Of a stretch of DNA of 56,064 nt, positions 12,927-24,327 are shown in pieces. Every line of letters starts with the position of its first letter. The first letter of the stretch is position 1. The notes under the pieces are model-generated. The model was not told where the DNA came from and searched no databases. It was given only the letters and a program-made list of their open reading frames with translations. The position numbers and the translations under genes were made by a program. This stretch comes from Scenedesmus sp. ARA3 (lineage: Eukaryota > Chlorophyta > Chlorophyceae > Sphaeropleales > Scenedesmaceae): assembly GCA_004335835.1 (NCBI GenBank), contig RWJK01000945.1:1-56064 (forward strand). The letters are read 5' to 3'.

Positions 12927-13382
12927 GCAGACAGATCAGTATTGTCAACATCTCAGGCAGCATCAAGAGGTTACACTTAGCTGCAGTGGTTCACTCCAAA
13001 GCACAACTCCAGTGACACGCGTTTTGTGTGCGCTGCCCATACACATTCTACGTGCAGCATATGCTGGCCTGCCCACAACGCGCATTGTCAGTTTAATTTA
13101 CACGCAGTGGAGCTCCAGGGATCCTGCCCACCATATTCTGGAAGATCTCAAAGTGCTTCTGCTCAATGAGGCCCTGAGGGCTGGGCAGCAGCGTGTCATC
13201 TGCCACTGTTGCCTCCGGCCGGCCCACTGTGTAGGGGATGATGACGCGGCCCTTGGAACACTGCTTGACTGCAGCCACGCCGGAAGCAACCAGGATGTCA
13301 GCGAATGACAGTGTCTTGTTGGGCCCCCCTGCTGGGTCGGGGAAGGTCAGGTCGGCCCGCTGCTGGCGGCCACGCAGGAATT

Positions 13383-13413
<31 letters not shown>

Positions 13414-15115
13414 CAAGAGCAGTTAGGCAGTGTCCTGTGAGTTGTGTTGAGATTATCAGGATGTGCCCTGCACAAGCTTGTGTATGTTTTGCAGTGACAT
13501 AACTTGACGTCCTGGGCTTCATGAGTCCCACAGACAGGCAAAAAGCGCAGCGATAGCTGAAGGGCATCAGCATCAGCACACACAGCTCGAGCAGAAGACG
13601 TGAGCAGCCGCCGTGCGCACCTGGATGGTCGGGTGCAGGTTGTCGTTCTCTCGCCTGCACAGCTCCACTGTGGCGGCGCTGCCCTTGAGGCACACAGGCA
13701 CGGTGCGACCGGGGGTACTGCCGGAGTTGGAGCTCTGTCCGTGAGCGATGCACTCATCTGCATTGGGGCAACTGCCACAAGAAGGAAGCAGAGCAAAGCC
13801 AGGCAGGTGGTTTCTGTTGTGAGGTATGTTGCTGCTGATGTGGGCCATGGAGAGATTTAGCCAGCAAGGAAAGCAAGCAGAAGCATCACAGCAGGAGTGC
13901 CAAGCTGCAGTGGCTGCGTGTGCTGTCTGCACAACGTTGGCAACACAATCAAATTAGAATTAAAACAGCTGATAACAGCTCAACTCACCAGTATGTTTTG
14001 CCATCTGAGAAGCCAGACACAGATGGCGCTCCATTTGGGCAAGTTGTAGCGGCCGTCACGTTGACGCCGTTCAACACGCTGACAGCTGTCTGTGTGCCGC
14101 AGGGGTTCCTGGGGCAGCCCACCCCCAGGGAGCCGTTGGGCCCGCCCTTGGGGCCCCCTTGCGAGGGTTTCTTGATGAAGGTGCCGGCGTCGTGGAAGAA
14201 GGCCCGCAGCCAGGAGGCTGCGGGGTGGAACACGCCGTCGCTGTTGACGATGATGCGGGTGTTGTTGGCGTAGTTCTGGCGGTGGCAGCAGCAGCGGCGG
14301 CAGCGGCGGCAGCAGCAGCAGCAGCAGCAGCAGCAGCGGCGGCAGCAGCAGCAGCAGGAGATGTGAAGGCTGCAGGTGATAGAGCTTACCACAGGCAGGA
14401 GGGTTAGCAATGCCGCCCTGCTGCAGCTGCAGGAGCGGCGCACATTTGCTGCAGACCAGCTGCGGGTGTCCCGTGTGGTGCGTATTTGTGGCTTCAACGA
14501 TCAACAGCAATTGCTGTGCTGCAAGTCAACCATGCATGACAGCTGTAGCAGCAGCAGCAGCAGCAACACAGCACAGCAGCCAGGCAGCCCACTCACCATG
14601 CCTTCAATGCTAAACTGGCAGTCAGCGATGGTGCTTTCAAGCTCAACGATCATGCGCCTGAAGGCAGCAAGGTAGCCGGCAGATACAGGAGAGCTCGCCT
14701 GCTGCGGCACCAGCAGCAGAGAGCAGCAGCATAGAGCAGTCAGAACTTGGAAGCAGGAGAGTGCCAGCTGCCCTGTGATGATTAGCAGCAATTCAAAAGA
14801 GCACAGGTGTTGGTGAAGTTAATGTTGTGATGATTATTCGTTGTGTGCCAGGACCCAGTGCCAAATGGCTGCACAGCATCCCCAGAGCAACATGCCATGA
14901 TGATCATGGCACTTGATGTGTGTTGTTGACCCTGCTGCCTGCTGGTTTGACCAGCAAACCTCAGCAAATCCCACCTGCAGCTTCCTGGTGGTGGGTGCTG
15001 GCACGATGGGGTGATCTTCGGGCATGGCGCGGTCGTTGCCAGCTGTCCGCAGCATGCGAGCAGCATGAGGGCACCCGGCATGGGTGTGGGAGACGGACAG
15101 CAGCAGGACGCTAAC
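11531..15115 (-). CDS. Secreted haem peroxidase, copy 2 (inverted paralogue)
   Basis: Minus-strand exons, in transcript order: 15115-14975, 14698-14597, 14275-13989, 13771-13621, 13380-13132, 12888-12765, 12251-11980 and 11644-11531 (TGA). Exons 1-6 have exactly the lengths of copy 1 (141, 102, 287, 151, 249, 124) with the same phases. The distal WLRAFFHDAGTF and proximal GSHSIGG motifs are both intact. Exon 7 is 15 bp longer and divergent; the protein ends at TTLSNE without the basic tail of copy 1. The exon 5 acceptor reads CTGCAA instead of CTGCAG, so that exon probably starts 18 nt further in, at the CAG before 13362, losing FLRGRQ in frame. The first exon with the start codon is not resolved. 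Expected product: secreted haem peroxidase. Confidence 0.78.
12541..12800 (-). repeat. Three copies of exon 6 end and donor (peroxidase 2)
   Basis: The plus-strand string CACCTGCTGGGCTGCAGTC, which is the complement of the exon 6 end plus donor, occurs at the real junction (about 12758-12790). It recurs with small changes at 12655-12690 and 12541-12570. The two extra copies lie inside intron 6 and keep a GT. Confidence 0.75.
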
Positions 15116-17020
15116 CTGCAACAAAAACGCATAAAACAAGACGATCGTTTTCAGCAAGTGGTCAAAGTGCGGAGCAACATGGTACAGGCAGCGATGCAAC
15201 AGGAAGAAGCACCATAACACGACTAGGAAACTGCGCTTCAAGCAAAGCTTGCTGCTGAGTTGTACGTCTGCAGCGCATTGCAATACTTCGTAAGCTCACC
15301 AGCAGCAGTATTTTGCAGTACGTCATGCTTGCACAATCGGCAGCTCCTATCAGAATGTCTAAAGAAAGCACAGCTGAGCAAAGATGCCCGTTGCCACCTG
15401 GTGTCGAGTCTGCCACGTTAACACGCGCGAGTACACCGGGCTATTATATGTGTCTCGCTCTCTGTAGTAGGGTGCATATAAACGGGGTGGTGATTCTGTG
15501 TGAACCGCAGGTTGAACTGCAGGCTGTTGTAGCATTCGGAGAAAGCACCTGATGGTGTGATGCGTGTTTGGCCAAAACAAATCAGGTTACGAAATTCCTG
15601 AAAATACGTAGCATCTGTGTTGCGATACACGCCCCAGGTACCATCTGATCGTCCTTTCGCAGAAAACATTACACCCTGAGTGCCTGCATGTGCGTGTAGT
15701 GTTTGGTTTTATTTGCAGCACCTTCGAAGTATTCAAACACCTAACAAGGTTGAAGGTCACAGTGGAGGCATGAGGCTGCCGCCGCAAACGGCATGTAAAG
15801 TACAGCACTGCCACGTGCTCGAAGCATTTGCTGGCACTGCCACGTGGTTGAAGCACTTGACATGCTTGGCAACACTGTACAGCTGGGACACAAGCTGTGC
15901 GGCAGCTCCTACGTCCTGCGTATCTAAACAGCACGCGAGCAATTGATCAGGCAAGCAATTGCAAGCCTTGCAGCCTGCAGCCTTGCAAGGCAATTGCCTA
16001 GAAGGGCACAGCAAAACTCATGTAAATATGGACAGTCTAGCATGAAAAAAGCAGAGCTGCGCACCTTCAAGCAAAGCTCGGCCAGACATGTAAACTACAT
16101 ATCTACAGCAAGGCACACAAGCGGTGCAACGCGACGCAAGTTGCGCTACGTGCACGCAGCAAGGGCAGAGCTGAGGCAGCACTGCAGAGCAGCTGGCCGC
16201 TGCACCACCGGCAAGGCTTGGTTGCAACTGGCTTGTGGTCATTGGATCTGCAGTATGTGTTACACGGGGCACGCAGTGCCGCACCCTGCTGCATGTGCTT
16301 GCAGTGCTGTATACAAAGCACGAGGCTGGCAAACAGGCAGCTCAACCAGGCAAGAGCCACCGACGCATCTTGCAATGCATTTGGGGCAATGGGTGTCTCC
16401 CATAGGTCTTAGACACAGAAAGGTGGCCCACATGTTCGTAACATGTAGTGCACAGAAAGGTGGGATATGCTGTGCACAGGCTGCCTGGCATACAACGGAC
16501 CATGTGAACAACAGCAATTGTCTATGCGAATCAGGCCAAGGCTGAGGCCTCAGCTGATCTGCAGTTTCCTCGGTTAATCTCTGGTGCCAGCACCATCAAC
16601 ACAGCAGCAAAGTGCTCAACACGCCAGCTGCACATAACTATTTCTGTGCTTGCTGTTTGATGATTGAATGGCTCGTAAGAGCTTTCACGAATATGAACTG
16701 TGGCTGCGGTGTCAACCATCATGATCACTGATAACGTTATCAGTGATCATGAGTTAACTGATTAGCATGATGCTGAGCATGATTTGCTATGACGAATGCA
16801 GTGACAGCACGCGCCGTGATAACCGCGCATAGGCTTCCTAGTGCTCGTAAGACTATAAATTAATGCAAATCAAGGTCTTTAACAGTTAAAGTTGAACTAC
16901 CTCTTCCGGGGAGCTGCCCTCGAAACATTGGCGCTTACGAGTTCCAAGTTCCATGACGTTTCGAACTTGGCTCACCAAACACCCGACTCCCTAGATTTCA
17001 ATCTCTTTATTGCCGTTCAA
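15116..17020. other. Divergent promoter region: peroxidase 2 (-) and kinase-like gene (+)
   Basis: About 1.9 kb between divergent genes. It must contain the first exon of peroxidase 2, not resolved. Near 15805-15862 an imperfect tandem unit of about 27 bp carries two CACGTG G-box cores. A TATA-like CTATAAATTA lies at about 16853, 170 bp before the kinase ATG. The minus-strand open frame 15669-15418 has no recognisable product. Confidence 0.45.
16719..16752. promoter_or_regulatory. 34-bp perfect palindrome
   Basis: The half-site TCATGATCACTGATAAC is followed directly by its exact reverse complement, with no spacer, centred at 16735/16736. It lies about 270 bp upstream of the kinase-like ATG. 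It could be a dimeric protein-binding site, a cruciform former or the remnant of a small inverted-repeat element; sequence alone does not decide. Confidence 0.7.
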
Positions 17021-18435
17021 ATGCATGAGGTGACAGTAGAAAGAATCAGGCTACCCCTGCGACAGGGCTCAGAACTACCGCAGCAGGTGCTTGATGTGCT
17101 GGGCAGGGATGTAAAGCTAGGGCGCAAGCTGGGCGGCAGCCCTTACACGTTAGACCGCATCTATGATCTAGTAGAAAGCAGCACTGGAGATCCAAGTGGC
17201 CTTGTCATCAAGGTGCGTGCTCAGCAGATGATGACTGCTGCTGGGCATGCATGGTAGCTGCTACGTCTACAGACGCATGCAGCAGTTGCAATTGCGCAAG
17301 CTGCATTACCCTTGGAGAAGTCTGCTTCATGCAAGAGAAAGGAACTACGAGTAGCAAAGATCTACGACTGCAAACTTGAGTGAAATCAAAGGCTCCACTA
17401 GCACCTAATAGAGTGCAGCAAACGCCACAGAGCACCACATCTAGGCATGCACGGCATTGCAGCTGCTGCTGCTGCTGCTGCCGTCTGGGCGTCTTGTGCG
17501 CAGTCACGATTTCAACTCAAATGACAGGCAAAAGGACGTTGCAAAAACTGAATTTCAGATGCTGATGACCCCATCTGTGGCTGTGCTGCCTGCAGCTCTG
17601 CTGGCAGCCGCTGGGGTTTCCCTTAGGCATGAGCATGCGGGCTCTGCAGCACGAATGGATCATGTTTCACAACATCAAGGTGGGTGCACAGGGAATGCAT
17701 GTTTGTGGTTAGCCATCAGCAATTATAATGTCGGCGACTGCTTTGTGAATCCCATTGATCTTGCTGGTATCGAGTTTCCCGCACAAACAGCACATCTGCC
17801 AGGGGGAGGCAGCAGGAGCAGCTGCTGCTGGCTGCTGTTGTCAGCACAGCCAGCAGCTGCATGCAGACACATGCCACTGCTGCAGCTCTCATGGCGCGCC
17901 AGCATGCTGCTGGTACAACTGCTTCTTTGCTGCACGTGTGCACGCGCGGTGTTGTGCTCATTTGCGCTGCAGGTCTTCTGTCAGAAGCCCCAGAGCTGCA
18001 TCACTGCTTCCTGCATGCACACGCTGCCATCTTCATCAGCAGCGCTGCCCCGCTGCCTCAATCACCCGGCGCAGCAGTAAATGCAACAGCAGCAGCAGCA
18101 GCAGCAGATGCAGCAGATGCAGCACCTCGGGCAGCAACAGGAGCAGCAGCTCCCGCAGGCAGCTCAACCACAAGCAGCAGCAGCAGCAGCACCAGCAGCA
18201 GCAACACAGCTGGCGACAGCAGCACCATTTTGCAACACCGCACCATCGCCGCCATCATCCTAGAAAAAGCAAACGGCTAGACAGTGAAGCAGAGGGTGAA
18301 AGCGAAGGCGTGGGCAGATGCCGGGTACCTGGCGCAGCTGCTGCTGGAGCTGCCACGCATCCTGAGGGTGCTGCAGGGCGAGTTAGGGTTTGTGCATGAC
18401 GATCTGCGGTTGGACAATATACTGGAGCAGTGGGG

Positions 18436-18530
<95 letters not shown>

Positions 18531-19295
18531 GTCTTGACCTTCAAGCTGTTTGACTTTGGGCTGTCGATGGTCAACCCAGACAGGTACAGCATGGGGCAGC
18601 AGTCGCGGGCAGGCAGGCGGGAAAAGAAGGCAGCGCTGGCACACCTGCAGAGGCAAGGTGCGTGCATAACACACATGTACGTCTTGCGTCAGGGTGGCTT
18701 AGCTAGCTGAACTAAGCGTAGCTTCATTCATAGCCACTGCGCTGCTGCAGCCGCTGACAATTTCCTTACTTGAGCTGGAAGGTGTGGCTTGTTGGACGGT
18801 ACCTGTCTGCTTTGCACTGTCGACTAATGGCAACCAAACAAGCTGGAAGATCCTAGAACATGTTGACCCCTATGCCAACATCCTCAAAAATGTTGCAGCA
18901 AGTTGTAACAGGGGCATGTCATCTGCCGTGTTGGTGATGCCACAGCTTTACCTGGTTAACGCTGTGCTGGAGCCATCAGCCTGTGCAAACACCAAGCTGC
19001 TGCAGTGTCATTTTGAAATCCCTGCTGCTTCTTGCAGGCTACAGCTTCCACAAGGCGCTGGGCTGGGTGAGCCTAGGGCACGTGGTGCAATTCGGCAAGG
19101 CAGCAGACATGTACAGGCTCTGCAAGGTGGGCGGGGTTCATCCTGTGCAGGCTGAATGCGTGTGACGCTCAAGTTACGCTGAAACAGCGTCGGGGCATGA
19201 TAGTGATATCATAGCATAGGCACCCGCCGCTGATGGACACAGCTGGTGCTTGCTCATGCTGCTCAGCTCGAACAGCTACAGTACTGCACAAAAGA

Positions 19296-19342
<47 letters not shown>

Positions 19343-19484
19343 AGTCGTTGGCCAAGCAGGTGCAAGGCAAGGCCTGGCCTGCAGCTGACAGGCCGCTGGT
19401 GGAGGCATGCCTGGCTCTGCTGGCGGCTGTCAGCTGCAGCAGCCTCACAGCTGCCTTTGTAGCTGAAGCTGGCAAACACCACAC

Positions 19485-19517
<33 letters not shown>

Positions 19518-19896
19518 AAACCAGCATGAGCAGCTGTGTTCCCCTGGAAGTGCTGTCAAAAGCAGCAGCACTAGCAGCAGCAGCAATCTGCCAGTGAAGA
19601 TCAAGCTGCATTTGAAAATACAGCCTGTAGCAGCACCACCAAGGCCACCTGATGCAGACAGCAGCACCTCTCACACAACCAGCAGCAGCAGCAGCAGCAG
19701 CAATTTGGTGCAGAGATGGCTGCAGCAGCAGACATGGGCGAGGCGTTGGAGGCAGCAGGCACGTGCCATCACTGCACAGCAGCTGCTGCAGCTGCCAGAG
19801 TACCAACTGCTCTCTGCACAGCTGGCAGCGCCAACGGCACAGAAACGGTGCAGCAGCGCACATGAACTTTTCCTTTTACTTAATTGGCCCGGCTAG
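17021..19896 (+). CDS. Divergent protein-kinase-like protein
   Basis: Exons consistent in phase: 17021-17212 (ATG), 17463-17679, about 17974-18075, about 18290-18429, 18530-18657, 19038-19126 and 19345-19896 (TAG). The N-terminal exon ends GLVIK, a plausible beta-3 lysine strand, and KTEFQML may be helix C. FVHDDLRLDNIL matches the catalytic loop pattern HxDLxxxN, and FKLFDFGLS carries the DFG metal-binding motif. The APE region is not evident, so activity is uncertain. The C-terminal exon (183 residues) is low-complexity Gln/Ser and probably disordered. The DFG exon is reached only if the CAG tract at 18430-18529 is an intron. The AGC-rich stretch 18076-18289 is either a second such intron or coding that ends at an in-frame TAG (18278). 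I prefer the intron. About 475 residues in all. Confidence 0.6.
18430..18529 (+). repeat. 100-bp intron made of a CAG tract (kinase-like gene)
   Basis: After GTGGGGC the segment is 31 or so uninterrupted CAG units, ending CAG before TGTCTTGACC. Treating it as an intron (GT at 18430, AG at 18529) joins the catalytic loop in phase 2 to VLTFKLFDFGLS. Reading straight through shifts the frame and loses DFG. Confidence 0.7.
19299..19342. repeat. (CTG)n acceptor tract, last kinase-like intron
   Basis: About 14 CTG units end in CTGCAG, and the exon starts at 19345. It takes the place of a normal polypyrimidine tract. Confidence 0.75.
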
Positions 19897-21106
19897 GCAG
19901 AGCTTGAGCTGCACAGCTCATTGCTGGCCCAGGTGCTGTACAGCACATGTGCCGTCAGTGCTTGCAGTGTCTCGAGCGTAATGCATACCAGCTTATCACA
20001 GTGCGCATGTGTAGCAAGGCTTGCATGCGGGCAGCTGGTGGCCCGCGGGATGTCGTCTTTTGTGCCTGCAGTGCTGCGCGCCCTTTCGCATGTGACTGCA
20101 ATGCTATGCATGAGCCAGGAGGCTGGGCAGCTGACAAGCACAAGCTGCTTGTCAGCTGCCACCCAACGGAGTGGCAGCAACCATACAGAGAGGATATGGC
20201 AATGCATTGAGAGAGGATAGTTGTACATAGTTACATGTGGGTCACATGTGGGTCCACTGCGTTGTTAACATGGCTGAGCGACACACTCTACGTGCACAAA
20301 TCCAGAAAACAAGTCGCCCTCCAAAAGCTTGTTTGAGAAAACGCAGGTGCCAGCAGCACTACCCAACATGCCTGATGCACAAAACCTGCCGCGCACACAT
20401 GCTGACTCTACACTCAGAATCGGTTGAGACCTTGACCCAGCAACAATTATTCGCTGCAAGCGTCCAAACCCCGAGTCCAACCCACAAATTGCAATAAATG
20501 GCAGCAGAAAAAGAACTACCGGATAAAGTTTCCGCACTTGGTGTGCCTGCAGCACAATTGCAGACCTTGCTTGCATCAAGGCAGCTTGCACAACAGCTGC
20601 AGTACAGAGCTGGCCACTCACAATGGTACTGCACGGCCCACCAGTGCTTGTAGTATTGCATTTTTGCCTCCTGCCAAAGGCTTGCTAGGCAACCTGGTAG
20701 ACGGTTTCGACACAACAGCCTGCTCACATGCAACTGATGCAATGCCTAAGAAAACAACTGCTCAACATTTCACAGCTCCCCCTCGCTGTGCAAATGATCA
20801 TTTTTGTCATGACCAGCAGCATTGACATCGACATTCACTACAGGTAGGCATCAACAGGAGTGATGACGACCAATCCAGATTCTTCCAACCCTGGCAGCCG
20901 CCTCCTAGGGATAACTGCACGAGCAATAACAAGCACGTTGAACACAGATTCTCCCTGCTCATCGCACAAACACGATTGAGTTTGGCACCCAGCTTGGTGC
21001 ATGATGCCTGTAACAAGCCTGTTGCGACTCTTCTTTGACGCAGCTGCCAGTGCTAGCGCCATCATGTGCCTCTGTTTCCAATGTGTGCAGCTCTGAGCCC
21101 AGCTCA
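19897..21106. other. Convergent intergenic region
   Basis: Between the 3' ends of the kinase-like gene (+) and the FEA1-like gene (-). No supported gene. A short tandem ACATGTGGGTC x2 lies at about 20232-20254. A minus-strand open frame ending near 20838 has no recognised homology and no splice support. Confidence 0.45.
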
Positions 21107-24100
21107 TCAGAACATGCCAACCACCAGCAGGGCAATCACAGCTGCCACAAGCATGCCAGCCCTCACAACCAGCCCGCCCGCAGCACTCTTGGCGGCACAC
21201 CCAAGCGCTTGCTGCGCACCAAACGTGCCAATGTCAGCTGGAGTGATGCCCAGCCGGCCATATGTGGCCTCCAAGGCAGGGCGTACAATAGCCAGGGTGT
21301 TTGGGGGTGCAGGGTTGCCCGGGCGCAGCACGTTGGCGATGGCTTCTGCGCTGCGGTTGTTGGCGCGGGCGATGAAGGGCTCGATGGTGCGGAAGAACAT
21401 GTAACCCTCAGCCTGCAAGTGGGCACCAGCAGCAGCAGCAGCAGCAACAACAGCAGCAGCAACAGCCGCGGCGATAGCAGCAGCAGCAGCAGCAGAAGGG
21501 TGTGGTGGATGGCTCGATGGTGCGGAAGAACATGTAGCGCTCGACCTGGCAGCGAGCACCAACAGCAGCCGCAGCAGAGGTCGAACAAACACGTGTACGC
21601 CATCATGCTGCGATGGCGAATCTCTGAGGTTGATACACTTATTGCAGCCCTCAAACTTGCCTATTTGGCATGCATTTCCCCTGGTCCTTTGCCACAGCGC
21701 TACCAGGCGCATGGCAACACCTCAGGGGATGCCCTAAACCCCACCTCAGGGGATGCCCTAAACCCCACCTCAGGGGATGCCCTAAACCCCACCTGGTCGG
21801 CCTGCAGCGTCTCTTAAACATTTGCAGCAACAGCCCTACCAGTGCAGCCATAAAAGTAGGGCAACACTTTATTGCGTATTGCACTCTGCACACCCCTTCA
21901 AACCCCACCTGGTCAGCCTGCAGCGTCTCCTGGTCCTTTGCAGCCACCGCCCTATCCATCAGCTCGGCATACTTCAGTGTGGCTTGGATGTAGGTGATGA
22001 GGAACAGCCGCTGCACCTCAGCCACCTGTGCATTGAAGGCTGCCAGGTCACCATCTGATGCCGCCTTGTACATGGCCCGGTGCGCTGCCAGCATGGCTGC
22101 ATTCACCTTGCTGCGGATGTGTGGCAAGGCGGCAGAGCAAGAAGGCAGGTGAGGGCTGGTAAGATTGCTGAACATTGGACGGGAACATCACGATCAAGGA
22201 GGCATTTTGAAGGTGCGGCAATTGTGGGGCAGCGGAGCTGGCCAGCTGAAAATGATGGCAGAAAAGTTGTCCGACAAAACCAATCAGTACACTGAGCCTA
22301 GTGGGTCACATGCACATATATTTACTTGTTTGTGCTGGCAGCAGCATCCCACCTGGTGCACATGCATGCATGTGTCAGTCAATTGTGTGTGCTGGCGGCT
22401 GCAGCCCACCTGGTGTTGCAGTCCTGCATGGTGCCAAACTCCCTGGCACGCTTGTGTGAGGCGCCCCACAGGGAGCAGTCGGGGCGCTCACCCACATAGA
22501 TGGCCCACGTCTCATCAATGTTGTGCGGCGCGCCTGCAGCAGGAGCAGCAGTAGCAGCAGCAGCTTGGAAAGTGCTATATGGACACAGGTGATACCGTGC
22601 TACTTATAGGTAAGCCTGGTGCACTACCGCACACCAAAACTGCAAAAGCTGAAATGCAACGTCAGCAACAACAGGAGAATCAAGTTGATCATGCCGTCAA
22701 CAGCTCATGGACTTGAATCCAAGGACTGTTATGGCAGCCTGATTTGCAGCACCAACGGAGATTGCGCGCCCGGAGCTTTGCTGCCGCCTCCTTGTGCGGC
22801 AGGTACGCCCTTTCACACCATTGGTGACCGTAAGCATACTCTTTCACACCACTGTACAACACCAGTAGTTGGCCAAGCCTTCCGGGATGGTAGCAGGCGC
22901 CACAGGCAGACGCTGCTGGTCCTTCCAAAGGCACCCCCCAGCCAGACAACACCTTCCTTCTGTATATCAAGTCATTTTGGCTCTGCAAAACACCACCAGA
23001 GTCTGCTGCTCACCGTCAGCCGCGGACAGCTTGCGGTCCCTGATCTTGTCTGCCGCCTCGTCCAGCTCATGCGGCATGTACATGCTTAGGGAGGTTGAGA
23101 TCCTCAACACACTTGTTCACACAAAATATGAGAAATACTGCTTCTGGCCAAGGATGGCAGCACGTGCCACGGGCAGCTGGCCCCTGCAAAGGCACCTGAA
23201 CAGCCAGCCGACACCCTTCCCCCGTATGAAGTAAAATTTGCACTGCATACACCTCCAGACCATGCTGCTCACCGTCAGCCGCAGACAGCTTGCGGTCCTT
23301 AATCTTGTCTGCAGCCTCGTCCAGCTCGTGCAGCAGGTACACCCTCACACAGTTCAAGAAACCAAGCATTCTTGTTCACACAACAGCATAAACCGGCCAA
23401 GGACGAAAGCAGGCGCCACAGGCAGCTGGCCCCTCCTCAGGCACCCGCCCAGCCAGCCAACACCTTGCCCCTTTCTCTGAGGTGATTGCTGCACTGCAGA
23501 AACATCCAGAGCATGCTGCTCACCGTCAGCCGCGGACAGGTTGCGGTCCCTGATCTTTTCATCCACCCTGTCCAGCTCCGTGCAGCAGGTACACCTTTAT
23601 GCAGTTCAAGAACCCAAGCACACTTGTTCACACAACAGTATAGCAGAATAACAGTAAAAACCGGCCAAGGATGAAAGCAGGCGCCACAGGCAGCTGGCCC
23701 TCCCTCAGGCACCTGCCCAGCCAGCCAACACCTTGGTCCTTTCTCGGAGGTGGCTCTTGCACTGCAGAAACATCCAGAGCATGCTGCTCACCGTCAGCCG
23801 CGGACAGCTTGCGGTCCCTGATCTTGTCTGCCGCCTCGTCCAGCTCGTGCAGCAGGTACACCGTCTGCAGGGCGCTCTCAAGGCCCTTCACAATCGTCTC
23901 ATTGCGCTGGGGCACAGTCAGGTAGGGAGCGTCACCTGCAGGGTGGTGTGTTGGCATGAGCAGCAAACACACAGAAGGGTCATGATGCGTGGGTTGTAGG
24001 TGGGTGGCAGCGTGTGCAGGTGCCAGCCACATACACACATCTAAGCAATAGGCGGTGTATGGCAGTGACACAAAAGACACCGCAATCATGGCAACGCAAT

Positions 24101-24295
24101 CCAAATGGCTTACCCGGCATCCCATTTCTATAGCATTTCTTTGTATCTCATGGCATTACTATGCGTGTGGCTCACCTGCAAATGCGAAGCTCACGGGCTG
24201 GTCCAGGAAGGCGGCAGTGCCAAAGTACTCGGCGTACATGTCAAACACGGGCTCGCCCGCATACGACTTGGTGGCCAGCTCTGCGAAGCAAAATC

Positions 24296-24327
<32 letters not shown>

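Noticed and set aside
15943..16545. 200-codon plus-strand open frame
   Set aside because: No ATG start, no domain, no splice sites of the local type; probably chance in GC-rich DNA.
18437..18529. Long polyglutamine, polyserine and polyalanine open frames over CAG/CTG tracts (also at 434-485, 19299-19342, 42439-42495 and elsewhere)
   Set aside because: They arise in all frames of a triplet repeat, and phase shows most tracts lie in introns. Only the Gln runs of the zinc-finger and TLS1 proteins are in supported coding frames.
21721..21792. Telomere-like CCCTAAACCCC in a tandem repeat
   Set aside because: It occurs three times within a 24-bp unit inside a gene intron; there is no telomere array.
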